From contig CAZCUJ010000013.1 of NCBI GenBank assembly GCA_964501565.1, positions 3,227 through 67,226 on the forward strand: a DNA stretch of 64,000 nt. Direction: 5' to 3'. This document shows positions 8,721-17,516 of this stretch, piece after piece (within the stretch, counting starts at the first letter, position 1; each line of letters begins with the position of its first letter). The stretch comes from UBA288 sp964501565 (lineage in GTDB: Archaea; Halobacteriota; Methanomicrobia; Methanomicrobiales; Methanospirillaceae). A program made the translations under genes and the position numbers. The notes under the pieces are model-generated. The model was not told the DNA's origin, did no database searches, and saw only the letters and a list, made by a program, of their open reading frames with translations.

Positions 8721-9135
8721 CGAAGACGATCTCGAGACAGAACTCGTCGTCTGCCTCGACGATGGCGAGATCGAAGTACGCGATTCCCTTCACCTCCGTC
8801 CCGCCCGAGTGACGGGCCGGGTCGAACGGCGTAGCCCTGAGCTCGGCGCGAACCGAGAGCGGCGGCCCGTCGGCGAGCGAGATCTCGGTGCCGGAGAAGA
8901 CCAGGTTCTCGGTCTCGGAACGGTAGAGGATCTCAGAGAGGAGGTCGTGAAGAAGGCCCTCCCGGTCCGCGGCGCTGACCTCGACCGTCCGTGTCCCGGC
9001 GATGGCGGGGCCATCGGAGTTCCCGAACAGCGTCTCCATCAGGGCTCGCACCGACTCGGCGAAGAGACCCTCGAGGGTCGGGGCGCGGATACGAAATCGT
9101 AGATCGGCCGTGTGCTCGAGTTCCTCAATACTCAT
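8713..9135 (-). CDS. Archease (RtcB activator)
   Basis: 140-residue protein with the archease opening IEELEHTADLRFRI, the middle LLHDLLSEILY and an acidic C-terminal end. Archease accelerates guanylylation and turnover of RtcB. The gene overlaps the start of rtcB, so the two are co-translated. It also overlaps the 3' end of the small zinc-ribbon gene upstream. Confidence 0.93.
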   Translation of the reverse strand: MSIEELEHTADLRFRIRAPTLEGLFAESVRALMETLFGNSDGPAIAGTRTVEVSAADREGLLHDLLSEILYRSETENLVFSGTEISLADGPPLSVRAELRATPFDPARHSGGTEVKGIAYFDLAIVEADDEFCLEIVFDV

Positions 9136-9418
9136 TGCCGATCGGTTGACGGGGGCGCATCACGAAGAACGGGATCATCCCGCGGTGGATCGTGGTGAGA
9201 TAGCGGGCCTGGTAGATCGAGACAAAGATACGCCGATCCCCGGCCGGGACCTCGATATCGGTTGGCTTCGGGGGTTTGATCGAGACCGGGAGCAGGACGG
9301 GGCCGCCGCACGAGGTGCAGATCCGGAAGTCCGAGTTCCGTTCATTCACGTACGCGACCACATCGTCTGTGACCTCGAACTGATCGGGAACGGGGACCGC
9401 ACCGTTCGGGCTGAACAT
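9125..9418 (-). CDS. Small zinc-ribbon-like protein
   Basis: 97 residues, with one clear CTSCGG knuckle near residue 35 and a basic strand-rich C-terminus (FVSIYQARYLTTIHRGMIPFFVMR). A second metal-binding pair is not obvious, so the site may be incomplete or completed by dimerisation. It heads the operon with archease and rtcB, overlapping the archease start by 11 nt. Probably a conserved methanogen protein; function unknown. Confidence 0.6.
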   Translation of the reverse strand: MFSPNGAVPVPDQFEVTDDVVAYVNERNSDFRICTSCGGPVLLPVSIKPPKPTDIEVPAGDRRIFVSIYQARYLTTIHRGMIPFFVMRPRQPIGNEY

Positions 9419-9467
9419 ATGGAGTATCGTTCACGGCGGCGAAGCAAAAAACTTGCCGGGGTCGCCC

Positions 9468-9779
9468 TCATCCCGTGGTCATAATGCGGGTGACCAGGTC
9501 GAGATACTGCTCACGGAGTTCGTACACCGAGTCTGCACCGCTGCTCCGATGCACACGCAGTATCCCAATACGCGAGGCGAGCATCCCGACCATCGAGGCG
9601 ACCGAGTGGTAGCTGGCCGAGTATCCACTCTGGAGCTCGCGATGGACATTCGGGATGGTCAGGGTGTGCGAGGCCATGAAGAGCGAGAGGAGGGCCCGCC
9701 TGATCCCCGTTCTATCCCGTGCAAGATAGCCCCGCAACCGCTCCTCGACGAATCCGGCGAGGTCTCCTGTGGGCCCCAT
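9468..9779 (-). CDS. DUF2551-like small methanogen protein
   Basis: 103-residue protein that reads like a winged helix: helices around residues 8-35, then TIPNVHRELQSGYSASYHSVASMVG followed by an EL-rich strand and helix. It resembles the DUF2551 family of methanogens, which I recall rather than can verify. A TATA-like element (9803-9812) sits about 27 nt before the ATG, so the mRNA is probably leaderless. A DNA-binding role is an inference from the predicted fold. Confidence 0.6.
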   Translation of the reverse strand: MGPTGDLAGFVEERLRGYLARDRTGIRRALLSLFMASHTLTIPNVHRELQSGYSASYHSVASMVGMLASRIGILRVHRSSGADSVYELREQYLDLVTRIMTTG

Positions 9780-9802
9780 CGGACCTGCATATCGCTCCCT
9801 AC

Positions 9803-9812
9803 CATAAAAACG
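9803..9812 (-). promoter_or_regulatory. TATA box, leaderless promoter of the 9468-9779 gene
   Basis: The minus strand reads CGTTTTTATGG about 27 nt before the start codon at 9779. The same spacing recurs at 14568-14575 and near 46320. Confidence 0.45.
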
Positions 9813-10062
9813 TTTCCAGGGAGTAGGCGGTTCAATGCAGCGCGGTCAGCATTTCTCTTTCGAGCCCACCACCTATCCCCCACATCGGGTAGAAATACCC
9901 GGCGGATACCGCGCGGTGCGACCTGGTATATCAGCGTGACCCCTACTGATGAACGGTAACCCGAACGTTTATGCAGCGGGGGAAGAGAGCGATTCTCTGC
10001 CGGCAGACGGGGGGGAGCGAACCCGCACCCCGGTCCGGACACGAGTTCACGGAGTATTTAAG

Positions 10063-10812
10063 ATGGGAAGGCTTGACAACAAGATCTGTATCGTCACCGG
10101 GTCAACGAGCGGCATCGGTGAGGCATGCGCGAAGGACATGGCGCGCGAGGGCGGCACGGTCGTCGTCTCGGGCCGGAAAGAGAAGGAGGGAGCGCGGGTC
10201 GTCGACGAGATCACGAAGGCCGGTGGGAAGGCGATCTTCGTCCGGGCGGATGTCACCAGCGAAGACGACATCCGGAACCTTGTCTCGAAGACGGTCGAGG
10301 CTTTCGGGCGATTGGATGTGATGGTCGCCAACTCAGGGATCGGTCTTGTCGGAGCGCCCCACGAGGTGACCATCGCCGACTGGGACACCATGATAAAAAC
10401 CAACCTCACGGGTGTCTTCCTCTGCGATAAATATGCGGTCGAACAGATGCTCGAGCAGGAGACGGGCGGTGCGATCGTGAACACAGGTTCGATCCACAGC
10501 TACGTCGCGAAGGATAGCGTCACAGCGTACGCCGCGGCCAAGGGCGGCGTCAGGATGCTGACCAAGATGGTCGGCATCAGTTACCCCCAGAAGGGGATCC
10601 GCGCGAATTTTGTTGCCCCCGGGTACATCGACACCCCGCTTCTGAGCGCCCTACCCCCCGAAGCCTACGAGGCTCTCAAGCAGCTGCACCCGATCGGCCG
10701 CCTGGGCCGGGCCGAGGAGGTAGCGAAGGCCGTCACCTTCCTCGCGAGCGACGACGCCTCGTTCATCACCGGCACGGGACTGCTTATCGACGGCGGGTAC
10801 ACGGCAGTCTGA
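10063..10812 (+). CDS. Short-chain dehydrogenase/reductase
   Basis: Classical SDR oxidoreductase of 249 residues using NAD(P)H. The Rossmann motif TGSTSGIG lies at the N-terminus, NSGIG follows, the catalytic serine is in NTGSIHSY and the active pair is YAAAK. The C-terminal SFITGTGLLIDGGYTAV is typical of FabG-like members. The start at 10063 gives the standard N-terminus MGRLDNKICIVTG and is preceded by GGAG. The substrate cannot be told from sequence; FabG-type or sugar/alcohol dehydrogenases are all possible. Confidence 0.9.
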   Translation: MGRLDNKICIVTGSTSGIGEACAKDMAREGGTVVVSGRKEKEGARVVDEITKAGGKAIFVRADVTSEDDIRNLVSKTVEAFGRLDVMVANSGIGLVGAPHEVTIADWDTMIKTNLTGVFLCDKYAVEQMLEQETGGAIVNTGSIHSYVAKDSVTAYAAAKGGVRMLTKMVGISYPQKGIRANFVAPGYIDTPLLSALPPEAYEALKQLHPIGRLGRAEEVAKAVTFLASDDASFITGTGLLIDGGYTAV

Positions 10813-11054
10813 GAGCGAGCGGTACCGGAGGCGCGAGGTGAGGCTCTGGTAATAGTCTCTGGTCCACCACGACGACAATGGCGAACATCACGATCTCGAG
10901 ACGGGATATTGAAAAAGAACAGGACCGTATGTCGATCAGTCGAAACACCGGGTCTGAACGATAAATCCAATTTTTTTCATCGACATCAGAAAATGCTTAT
11001 TCTCCGGAGTCGAAGTTTTCAGGCATGTTCGGTCGCGATCAAGGGGTGTGATCG

Positions 11055-11915
11055 GTGGTATTCGAAGGTTGGCGCTACGATATCAACCGGTATCCCCCCA
11101 AGCTGATGGTGACGATCCCCCTCGTGGTCCTCCTCCTGGCCCTTGCCTTTCTCGGAGTCCACACGCTCCAGACCGGTATGCCGGTCACGCCCGGGATGGA
11201 CTTCGCCGGGGGAACGGCTGTCACGGTCTTCACAACGGATACGGTCGAGCAGATCTCGGCTGTCTTTTCCGACTTCCCGCTCATCGACGTCGAGTCGGGG
11301 ATCAACAACGGCAAGTACCTGAAGTTCGGACCGATGGAGGACGAACAGTTCCGCGCTCTCTCGACCCTCGTCCTCGAACGGTACCCCGATGCCAAGATCG
11401 ACCAGATCGGGGCGGCGTTCGGTGAGACGCTGCAGGCCCAGGCCGCCATCGCGCTCGTCTTCTCATTCGCGCTGATGGCGATCGTGGTCTTCGCGGTCTT
11501 CCGGATCCTGGTCCCGTCTCTTGCGGTAATTCTTGCCGCCTTCTCGGATATCGTGCTCGCCGCCGCGCTGATGAACATCTTCGGCGTCCCGCTCACGCTT
11601 GCGACGACGGCGGCCCTGCTGATGCTGATCGGTTACTCGGTGGATTCGGACATCCTGCTCACGAACAGGGTTCTCAAGCGGCAGGGAAATCTCACGGACA
11701 AGATGGCGGGGGCATTCACGACCGGGTTCATCATGACCTCGACCGCGATCGCCGCCGCGATTGCGATGTGGGTCGTCTCGCTCGTTGGCCAGGTCGAGAT
11801 CATCTTCCAGATCGCGACCGTGATCCTCTTCGGACTTCTTGCCGACCTCTTCAATACGTGGGTGCTGAATGCCGGCATCCTGCGCTGGTACATGGAGGGG
11901 AGGGAGTCGCGATGA
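11055..11915 (+). CDS. secF: Protein-export membrane protein SecF
   Basis: 286-residue RND-type subunit that works with SecD to use the ion gradient in late steps of Sec export. It has one N-terminal membrane helix, an external domain opening with DFAGGTAV, and five C-terminal helices including IGYSVDSDILLTNRV. The start is GTG, with GGGGTG upstream. Archaeal order secF-secD is kept, with an ATGA overlap. The 242 nt upstream are AT-rich and hold the likely promoter. Confidence 0.93.
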   Translation: MVFEGWRYDINRYPPKLMVTIPLVVLLLALAFLGVHTLQTGMPVTPGMDFAGGTAVTVFTTDTVEQISAVFSDFPLIDVESGINNGKYLKFGPMEDEQFRALSTLVLERYPDAKIDQIGAAFGETLQAQAAIALVFSFALMAIVVFAVFRILVPSLAVILAAFSDIVLAAALMNIFGVPLTLATTAALLMLIGYSVDSDILLTNRVLKRQGNLTDKMAGAFTTGFIMTSTAIAAAIAMWVVSLVGQVEIIFQIATVILFGLLADLFNTWVLNAGILRWYMEGRESR

Positions 11916-13474
11916 AAAGGGAGAAGAAGGAGAAGCGGGCCGCCAAGCGCATGAGCGAGGGGGCTGCTCCCGCACCCGCGCGCTCCGGGCCGACGGTCAC
12001 GGCGCCTCCGGGCGGCTCCGGCAGGATCGACTGGCGCGCTCTCCTCACCGACTGGCGTGTCGCGCTCGTCATCCTGCTCGTGATCGCATCGACGATCGCG
12101 ATCGGCCCGCACTTCGAAGACGGGCAGTTCACGACGAACCTCCAGTTCGGCCTCGACCTGAACGAGGGCGCCTGGCTCCAGCTCGAGCTCCAGTCAGAGG
12201 TCGTGACGTTCGAGACGACGGAGCGCGTGGACGACTTCGTGAAGAACCTCTCGACGGCGCTCGATACGGACGTCCAGTTGGTCAGCGAGAACCAGATCGA
12301 GATACGAAAGGCCATGACCGAGGACGAGATACGGGCCGCGGTCGAACAGGCCGGCGGCACCGTCGTCTCGGTCCAGCAGGGAGTCTCGGCAGAGACGGCC
12401 CAGGACATCAAGCGGATCCTCGAGAACAAGATCAACAGCCTCGGGACACGTGATGCGAAGGTCAATACCCTCTCCGGCCTGACCGGGGTTACCCGGTATA
12501 TCCGGATCGAGTTGGCCGGCGTCGACATGAACACGGCCCAGGAGATCGTGGGCAAGCAGGGCAAGTTCGAGATCCGGATCATGACCGCCGGGAATGCCTC
12601 CGAGCACGTGCTCTTCGGCGATCAGATCACGTCAGTAGGGATGCCGTCGCAGGAACCGCCGGGTTCGAATAACTGGGGCGTCTCGTTCACTCTCTCGGAA
12701 TCGGGTGCGACCGCGTTCCGCGAGGCCGCGGTTCGATATGGGGCCGCGGGCGACCCGGAGAACCATCACCTGGTGATGATCCTCGACAACGAGACGGTAT
12801 ACGACGCCCCACTCTCGAGCGAGCTGGCTGCCCAGCTCCTCGGCGGCCAGAACGTCCGGCAGCTCTTCGCCTCGACGGGCTCGGGCCAGGAGGGGCAGGA
12901 CGCGGCGACGGCTCTCGAGATCCACCTGCGGGCCGGCGCGCTCCCCGTGGACGTGAAGGTCGCAGGCTCGGGCTCGGTATCCGCAACACTCGGCGAGCAC
13001 TTCAAGTTGATGAGCCTGCTCGCTTTAGTCTTCGCGGTGCTCACGGTCGGGGCCGTCGTCTTCTTCCGGTACCGCGAGCCGGCCATCGTGCTACCGATGA
13101 TGCTGATCAACCTTGCCGAGATCGTGATCCTGCTCGGCATCGCCCGGTTCACCATCCAGCTCGACCTCGCGACGATCGCGGGGTTGATCGCGGTGCTCGG
13201 AACGGGGATCGACCAGCTGATCATCATCACGGATGAGATCCTGCACGAAGGGAGGGTGCCGTCGCCGAACCTCTATCTCAAGCGGCTCGCGCGTGCGCTC
13301 GGCGTCATCGTCGCGTCGGCCGCGACGGTCGTCGCGGCCATGCTACCGCTGGTCCTGATGGACCTCTCGACGCTCCGGGGATTCGCGATCATCACCATCC
13401 TCGGCGTGCTGATCGGCGTGATCATCACCCGGCCGGCATACGGCCGGATCATCATGGCCGTCCTCTCGCGCTAG
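11912..13474 (+). CDS. secD: Protein-export membrane protein SecD
   Basis: 520-residue partner of SecF. After a Lys/Arg-rich start (MKREKKEKRAAKR) comes a membrane helix, a long external domain with the archaeal LDLNEGAWLQLEL motif, and a C-terminal helix bundle including TGIDQLIIITDEILHEGR. The length fits archaeal SecD, which is shorter than some bacterial forms. The start overlaps secF (ATGA). A hairpin followed by T residues spans its TAG stop codon. Confidence 0.93.
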   Translation: MKREKKEKRAAKRMSEGAAPAPARSGPTVTAPPGGSGRIDWRALLTDWRVALVILLVIASTIAIGPHFEDGQFTTNLQFGLDLNEGAWLQLELQSEVVTFETTERVDDFVKNLSTALDTDVQLVSENQIEIRKAMTEDEIRAAVEQAGGTVVSVQQGVSAETAQDIKRILENKINSLGTRDAKVNTLSGLTGVTRYIRIELAGVDMNTAQEIVGKQGKFEIRIMTAGNASEHVLFGDQITSVGMPSQEPPGSNNWGVSFTLSESGATAFREAAVRYGAAGDPENHHLVMILDNETVYDAPLSSELAAQLLGGQNVRQLFASTGSGQEGQDAATALEIHLRAGALPVDVKVAGSGSVSATLGEHFKLMSLLALVFAVLTVGAVVFFRYREPAIVLPMMLINLAEIVILLGIARFTIQLDLATIAGLIAVLGTGIDQLIIITDEILHEGRVPSPNLYLKRLARALGVIVASAATVVAAMLPLVLMDLSTLRGFAIITILGVLIGVIITRPAYGRIIMAVLSR

Positions 13475-13502
13475 TCGCGAGAGCGGGGGCCTCCTCTTTT
13501 GT
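13463..13502 (+). terminator. Hairpin and T-tract terminator of secFD
   Basis: CTCTCGCG (13463-13470), a 5-nt loop and CGCGAGAG (13476-13483) form a perfect 8-bp stem, followed by a pyrimidine run ending TCCTCTTTT. The secD stop codon TAG sits in the loop. Confidence 0.6.
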
Positions 13503-13813
13503 ACCGTATCCTCGTCCGCAAGCCGCCGGATCTCCGTGCTCGGTATCTTCCTTCCCGATGATGACCCGTGGGCGAGCGCCATCCATCTGCTGCCGGCTCG
13601 AATGCCATAATCAGCCGGTTCGAGGCAGATGCATATTCGTGGCCGGTCGTATCGTACGGCGACGAGCACGGCCATGGCCTCACCGCGAGCCAGGATCGAC
13701 CGGCGCCGGGATCCGGCGTGGCGGTCCCGCTCCAGGTAGCCGCGTATACCTTACGCGGGCTCCACGGAGCCCGCTGGTGTGTCGACCCCTCCGGATCCCT
13801 CACCGCGATCGGC
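13503..13813. other. Gene-free interval after secD
   Basis: No convincing gene. A perfect inverted repeat GCGGGCTC-CACG-GAGCCCGC lies at 13755-13774 and could be a transcript-end hairpin for the convergent lipoprotein gene, although no T-run accompanies it. ORFs here lack recognisable motifs. Confidence 0.4.
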
Positions 13814-14545
13814 TCAGAGCGGGCTCAGAGAGATGGCTCCGTTCGAGGTTTCCACTACCAGGACCGGCCCTCCCGTGCCGAGCGTACCCCGCAGCGACGT
13901 GGAACTGCTCTCCGTTGCTGTCAGGGGAAGGCCCGAGGCACTCACCTGACCGTTCGAGGTACGGGCCTCGATCCGGGCATTGATGGTGGGAGCCAGCGCA
14001 ATGCGGACCGCCCCGTTCGACGTCGAGACGCGGGCGTCGGTATCGAGCTCACGGATCTGTGCGTCGATGGCGCCGTTCGAGGTCTCGAGCCGATCGATGG
14101 TCCGAGTCCCGGCAAGACGGATGGCCCCGTTCGACGTCTCGGCTGCCACGGTACCGTTGCAGTCGGTGATCTCGATCATTCCATTCGAGGTCTGAACCTC
14201 GATCCGCTGAAGGGAACGAGGCACGCTGACCTCGTACAGCGCCTGCGGCGCGTCGAGGCCGACGACACCACCCGGCAGAGTCCTCACTCTCATCCGGTCT
14301 CCTACCATCGCGACCGAGACGTTCTCGACCCGGCGTCCCTCGAGGACGCGGACCTGGATCTCGTCGCGATCCCACCCGGTCACGGCGACGCGTCCGTTCT
14401 GGTTCTCGATATCGATGACAGCCATTCCCGCCGCGGAGTAAACCTGGTCGTGGACCACGGGGACGGCCGGCGAGAGCGACGTGCACCCCACCGCCGCGAG
14501 GGTGGTGGCGAGTACCGCAACGAGGATGATGACGGTTGTGCGCAT
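13814..14545 (-). CDS. DUF4097-like lipoprotein with TSNG repeats
   Basis: 243-residue exported lipoprotein. The signal peptide ends in the lipobox LAAVGC, so the cysteine near residue 20 would be lipid-anchored outside the cell. The mature part is a beta-rich repeat: the motif TSNG (TSNGMI, TSNGAI, TSNGAV, TSNGQV) recurs about six times at spacings of roughly 17-25 residues, as in DUF4097 adhesin-like beta-helices. Start 14545 fits the signal peptide; the TATA box lies about 25 nt upstream, so the mRNA is probably leaderless. Its ligand is unknown. Confidence 0.8.
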   Translation of the reverse strand: MRTTVIILVAVLATTLAAVGCTSLSPAVPVVHDQVYSAAGMAVIDIENQNGRVAVTGWDRDEIQVRVLEGRRVENVSVAMVGDRMRVRTLPGGVVGLDAPQALYEVSVPRSLQRIEVQTSNGMIEITDCNGTVAAETSNGAIRLAGTRTIDRLETSNGAIDAQIRELDTDARVSTSNGAVRIALAPTINARIEARTSNGQVSASGLPLTATESSSTSLRGTLGTGGPVLVVETSNGAISLSPL

Positions 14546-14565
14546 GGCCTGACGATGGGAGCGAA

Positions 14566-14577
14566 AGATAAAAACGT
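14566..14577 (-). promoter_or_regulatory. TATA box of the lipoprotein gene
   Basis: The minus strand reads ACGTTTTTATC about 25 nt before the ATG, with no ribosome binding site in between. Confidence 0.45.
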
Positions 14578-14594
14578 TGATGGTCGTGACGGAT

Positions 14595-15704
14595 TCAGAT
14601 CTCGATAAGATCATACCGCTGTGTCCCAAGGCCGATCTCCTCGGCATATCGGAGCTGCCGACATCCGTCCGTCAGGCAGCGCATCCCCTTGAACTTGTCC
14701 TCGCCAGGCGCGAGGTTCTCCCCGAGCATCGAGTTCGGCAATCCCACCTGGCGATTGACGAGATCGAACGAGGCTGCGTCGATCGCGACGGGGTCCTTCG
14801 ACGCGACGATGCCGATGTCGGGGACGATCGGCGCGTCCGACCACGGGACGCAATCGCAGTCGGGCGTGATGTTGAGCAGGAAGTTCATGAAGCCGACCTT
14901 CCCCTCCTTGCCCTTCGTCGCGCCGAGGGCATATTCGGCCATTCGCTCCAGGAACGGCCCCACGTCGGCCTCCCAGTCGACGTCCATTCCCTGGGAGTGG
15001 CAGACATTCATGCAATCGAAGCAGCCGACGCAGTGCTCCTTGTCGATCCGCGCCTTGCCGTCCTCGCGTAACGAGAGCGCTCCCGTCGGGCAGACTGCGA
15101 CACACCTGCCGCATCCCTCGCAGTTCTCTTCGCGGACCATCGTCGTGACCGCGTGCTGCTGCTGCTTGCCGGCCTGCGAGGCGCACCCCATCGCGACGTT
15201 CTTGATCGCCCCGCCGAATCCGGCTACATCGTGGCCGTTGAAGTGGCTCATCACGATCATGGCGTCGGCGTCGACGATCCCACCCGCGATGTTGACGGCC
15301 CTGAAGTGCTTCCGGTCGATCGCCACGTTCGAGCCGCGTCGTCCCGCGAGGCCGTCGGCGATATGGATGGGAGCGTTCACCGTCGCGAAGGAGAAACCGT
15401 GCTCGTACGCGACGGTCATATGGTCGATGGCGTTCGACCGGCTCCCCCTGTAAAGCGTCCCCGTGTCCGTCAGGAACGGCAGGCCGCCGAGGGTGTGGAC
15501 GCGGTCGACGACCTGGCGGGCAAAGACCGGGTTGATATAGGCGTCGCCGCCACGCTCGCCGAAATGGATCTTGATCGCGACGAGGTCGTGCGGCGCGACG
15601 CAGTCCGCAAAGCGGGCCGTGTCGAAGAGCCGGCGGACTTTCATTATCTTTGACTCGTCGTCGCCGCGGGCGCGAACCGACGTGAAATAGACAGGAGAAC
15701 TCAT
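14595..15704 (-). CDS. DUF362 protein with two 4Fe-4S clusters
   Basis: 369-residue iron-sulfur protein. An N-terminal DUF362 domain (KIHFGERGGDAYINPVF, then SHFNGHDVAGFGGAIKN) surrounds a ferredoxin insert with two cluster motifs, CEGCGRCVAVCP and CVGCFDCMNVC, near residues 195-235. Such proteins are electron carriers of unknown partner, common in methanogens and clostridia. The ATG at 15704 is about 27 nt from a TATA element (GATATTTATCC on the minus strand). No neighbour suggests a specific pathway. Confidence 0.85.
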   Translation of the reverse strand: MSSPVYFTSVRARGDDESKIMKVRRLFDTARFADCVAPHDLVAIKIHFGERGGDAYINPVFARQVVDRVHTLGGLPFLTDTGTLYRGSRSNAIDHMTVAYEHGFSFATVNAPIHIADGLAGRRGSNVAIDRKHFRAVNIAGGIVDADAMIVMSHFNGHDVAGFGGAIKNVAMGCASQAGKQQQHAVTTMVREENCEGCGRCVAVCPTGALSLREDGKARIDKEHCVGCFDCMNVCHSQGMDVDWEADVGPFLERMAEYALGATKGKEGKVGFMNFLLNITPDCDCVPWSDAPIVPDIGIVASKDPVAIDAASFDLVNRQVGLPNSMLGENLAPGEDKFKGMRCLTDGCRQLRYAEEIGLGTQRYDLIEI

Positions 15705-15756
15705 GTCGCCCCATTGCGGGAGACCGGATAAATATCTTTCCGGGAGGAAAAGAGGA

Positions 15757-17004
<1,248 letters not shown>

Positions 17005-17516
17005 CAGAACGACTCCACTATGCACAGATGCGCATACGAGATTGCGAGTCGCGGGTGAAAAAAGGGATCGGCGCGGGTCGGGCCCTGGATAAAAGCAATC
17101 CTCATGCACTCCAGCGGTCGGGTCACGCGAGTGCCCGTCCGCGCAGATCGCACCTACCCGGGCAGTACTTGACGGGGGGGTGACGGGAGAGACCGCGACA
17201 TCCCGGGATCTCCCCAGCCAGGAGGCGTGAAGGATGAACTGTGGGGCTACTCTCCCATGTACGATCACATCGGACGTGAGTGCTCGGATGGACTTCGATA
17301 ACAATCTTATTTATACGACAATGTACTTTTATACGGCAATACAACCCCTGTACCCCGGCGTCGGGTTCCCGTGTGATCTCCACTTTACGCAAAGGTAATC
17401 AGCGAATCAGGCGTAAACAGCGTACCAAGCTGTGATTACCCGGGATAGACCGAAAAGGCAACATTATCAGCCAATCTTCTAATATATCCAGATTCCATCC
17501 CATCGAGAGGTACGAC
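17005..17516. other. Intergenic region upstream of ppsA
   Basis: 512 nt without a credible gene. It contains an 18-bp tandem repeat (17310-17344) and a TATA-like TAATATATCC near 17480, about 30 nt before the ppsA start, with GAGAGGT as ribosome binding site. Divergent promoters for the dehydrogenase and ppsA are expected here. Confidence 0.6.
17310..17344. repeat. 18-bp tandem direct repeat
   Basis: TTTATACGACAATGTAC is followed 18 bp later by TTTATACGGCAATACAAC. Both units contain TTTATACG, which could act as duplicate TATA elements or as a tandem regulator site, in a region otherwise GC-rich. Confidence 0.55.

Noticed and set aside
13471..13803. 110-codon minus-strand ORF after secD
   Set aside because: No domain, no ribosome binding site, composition like a random GC-rich frame.
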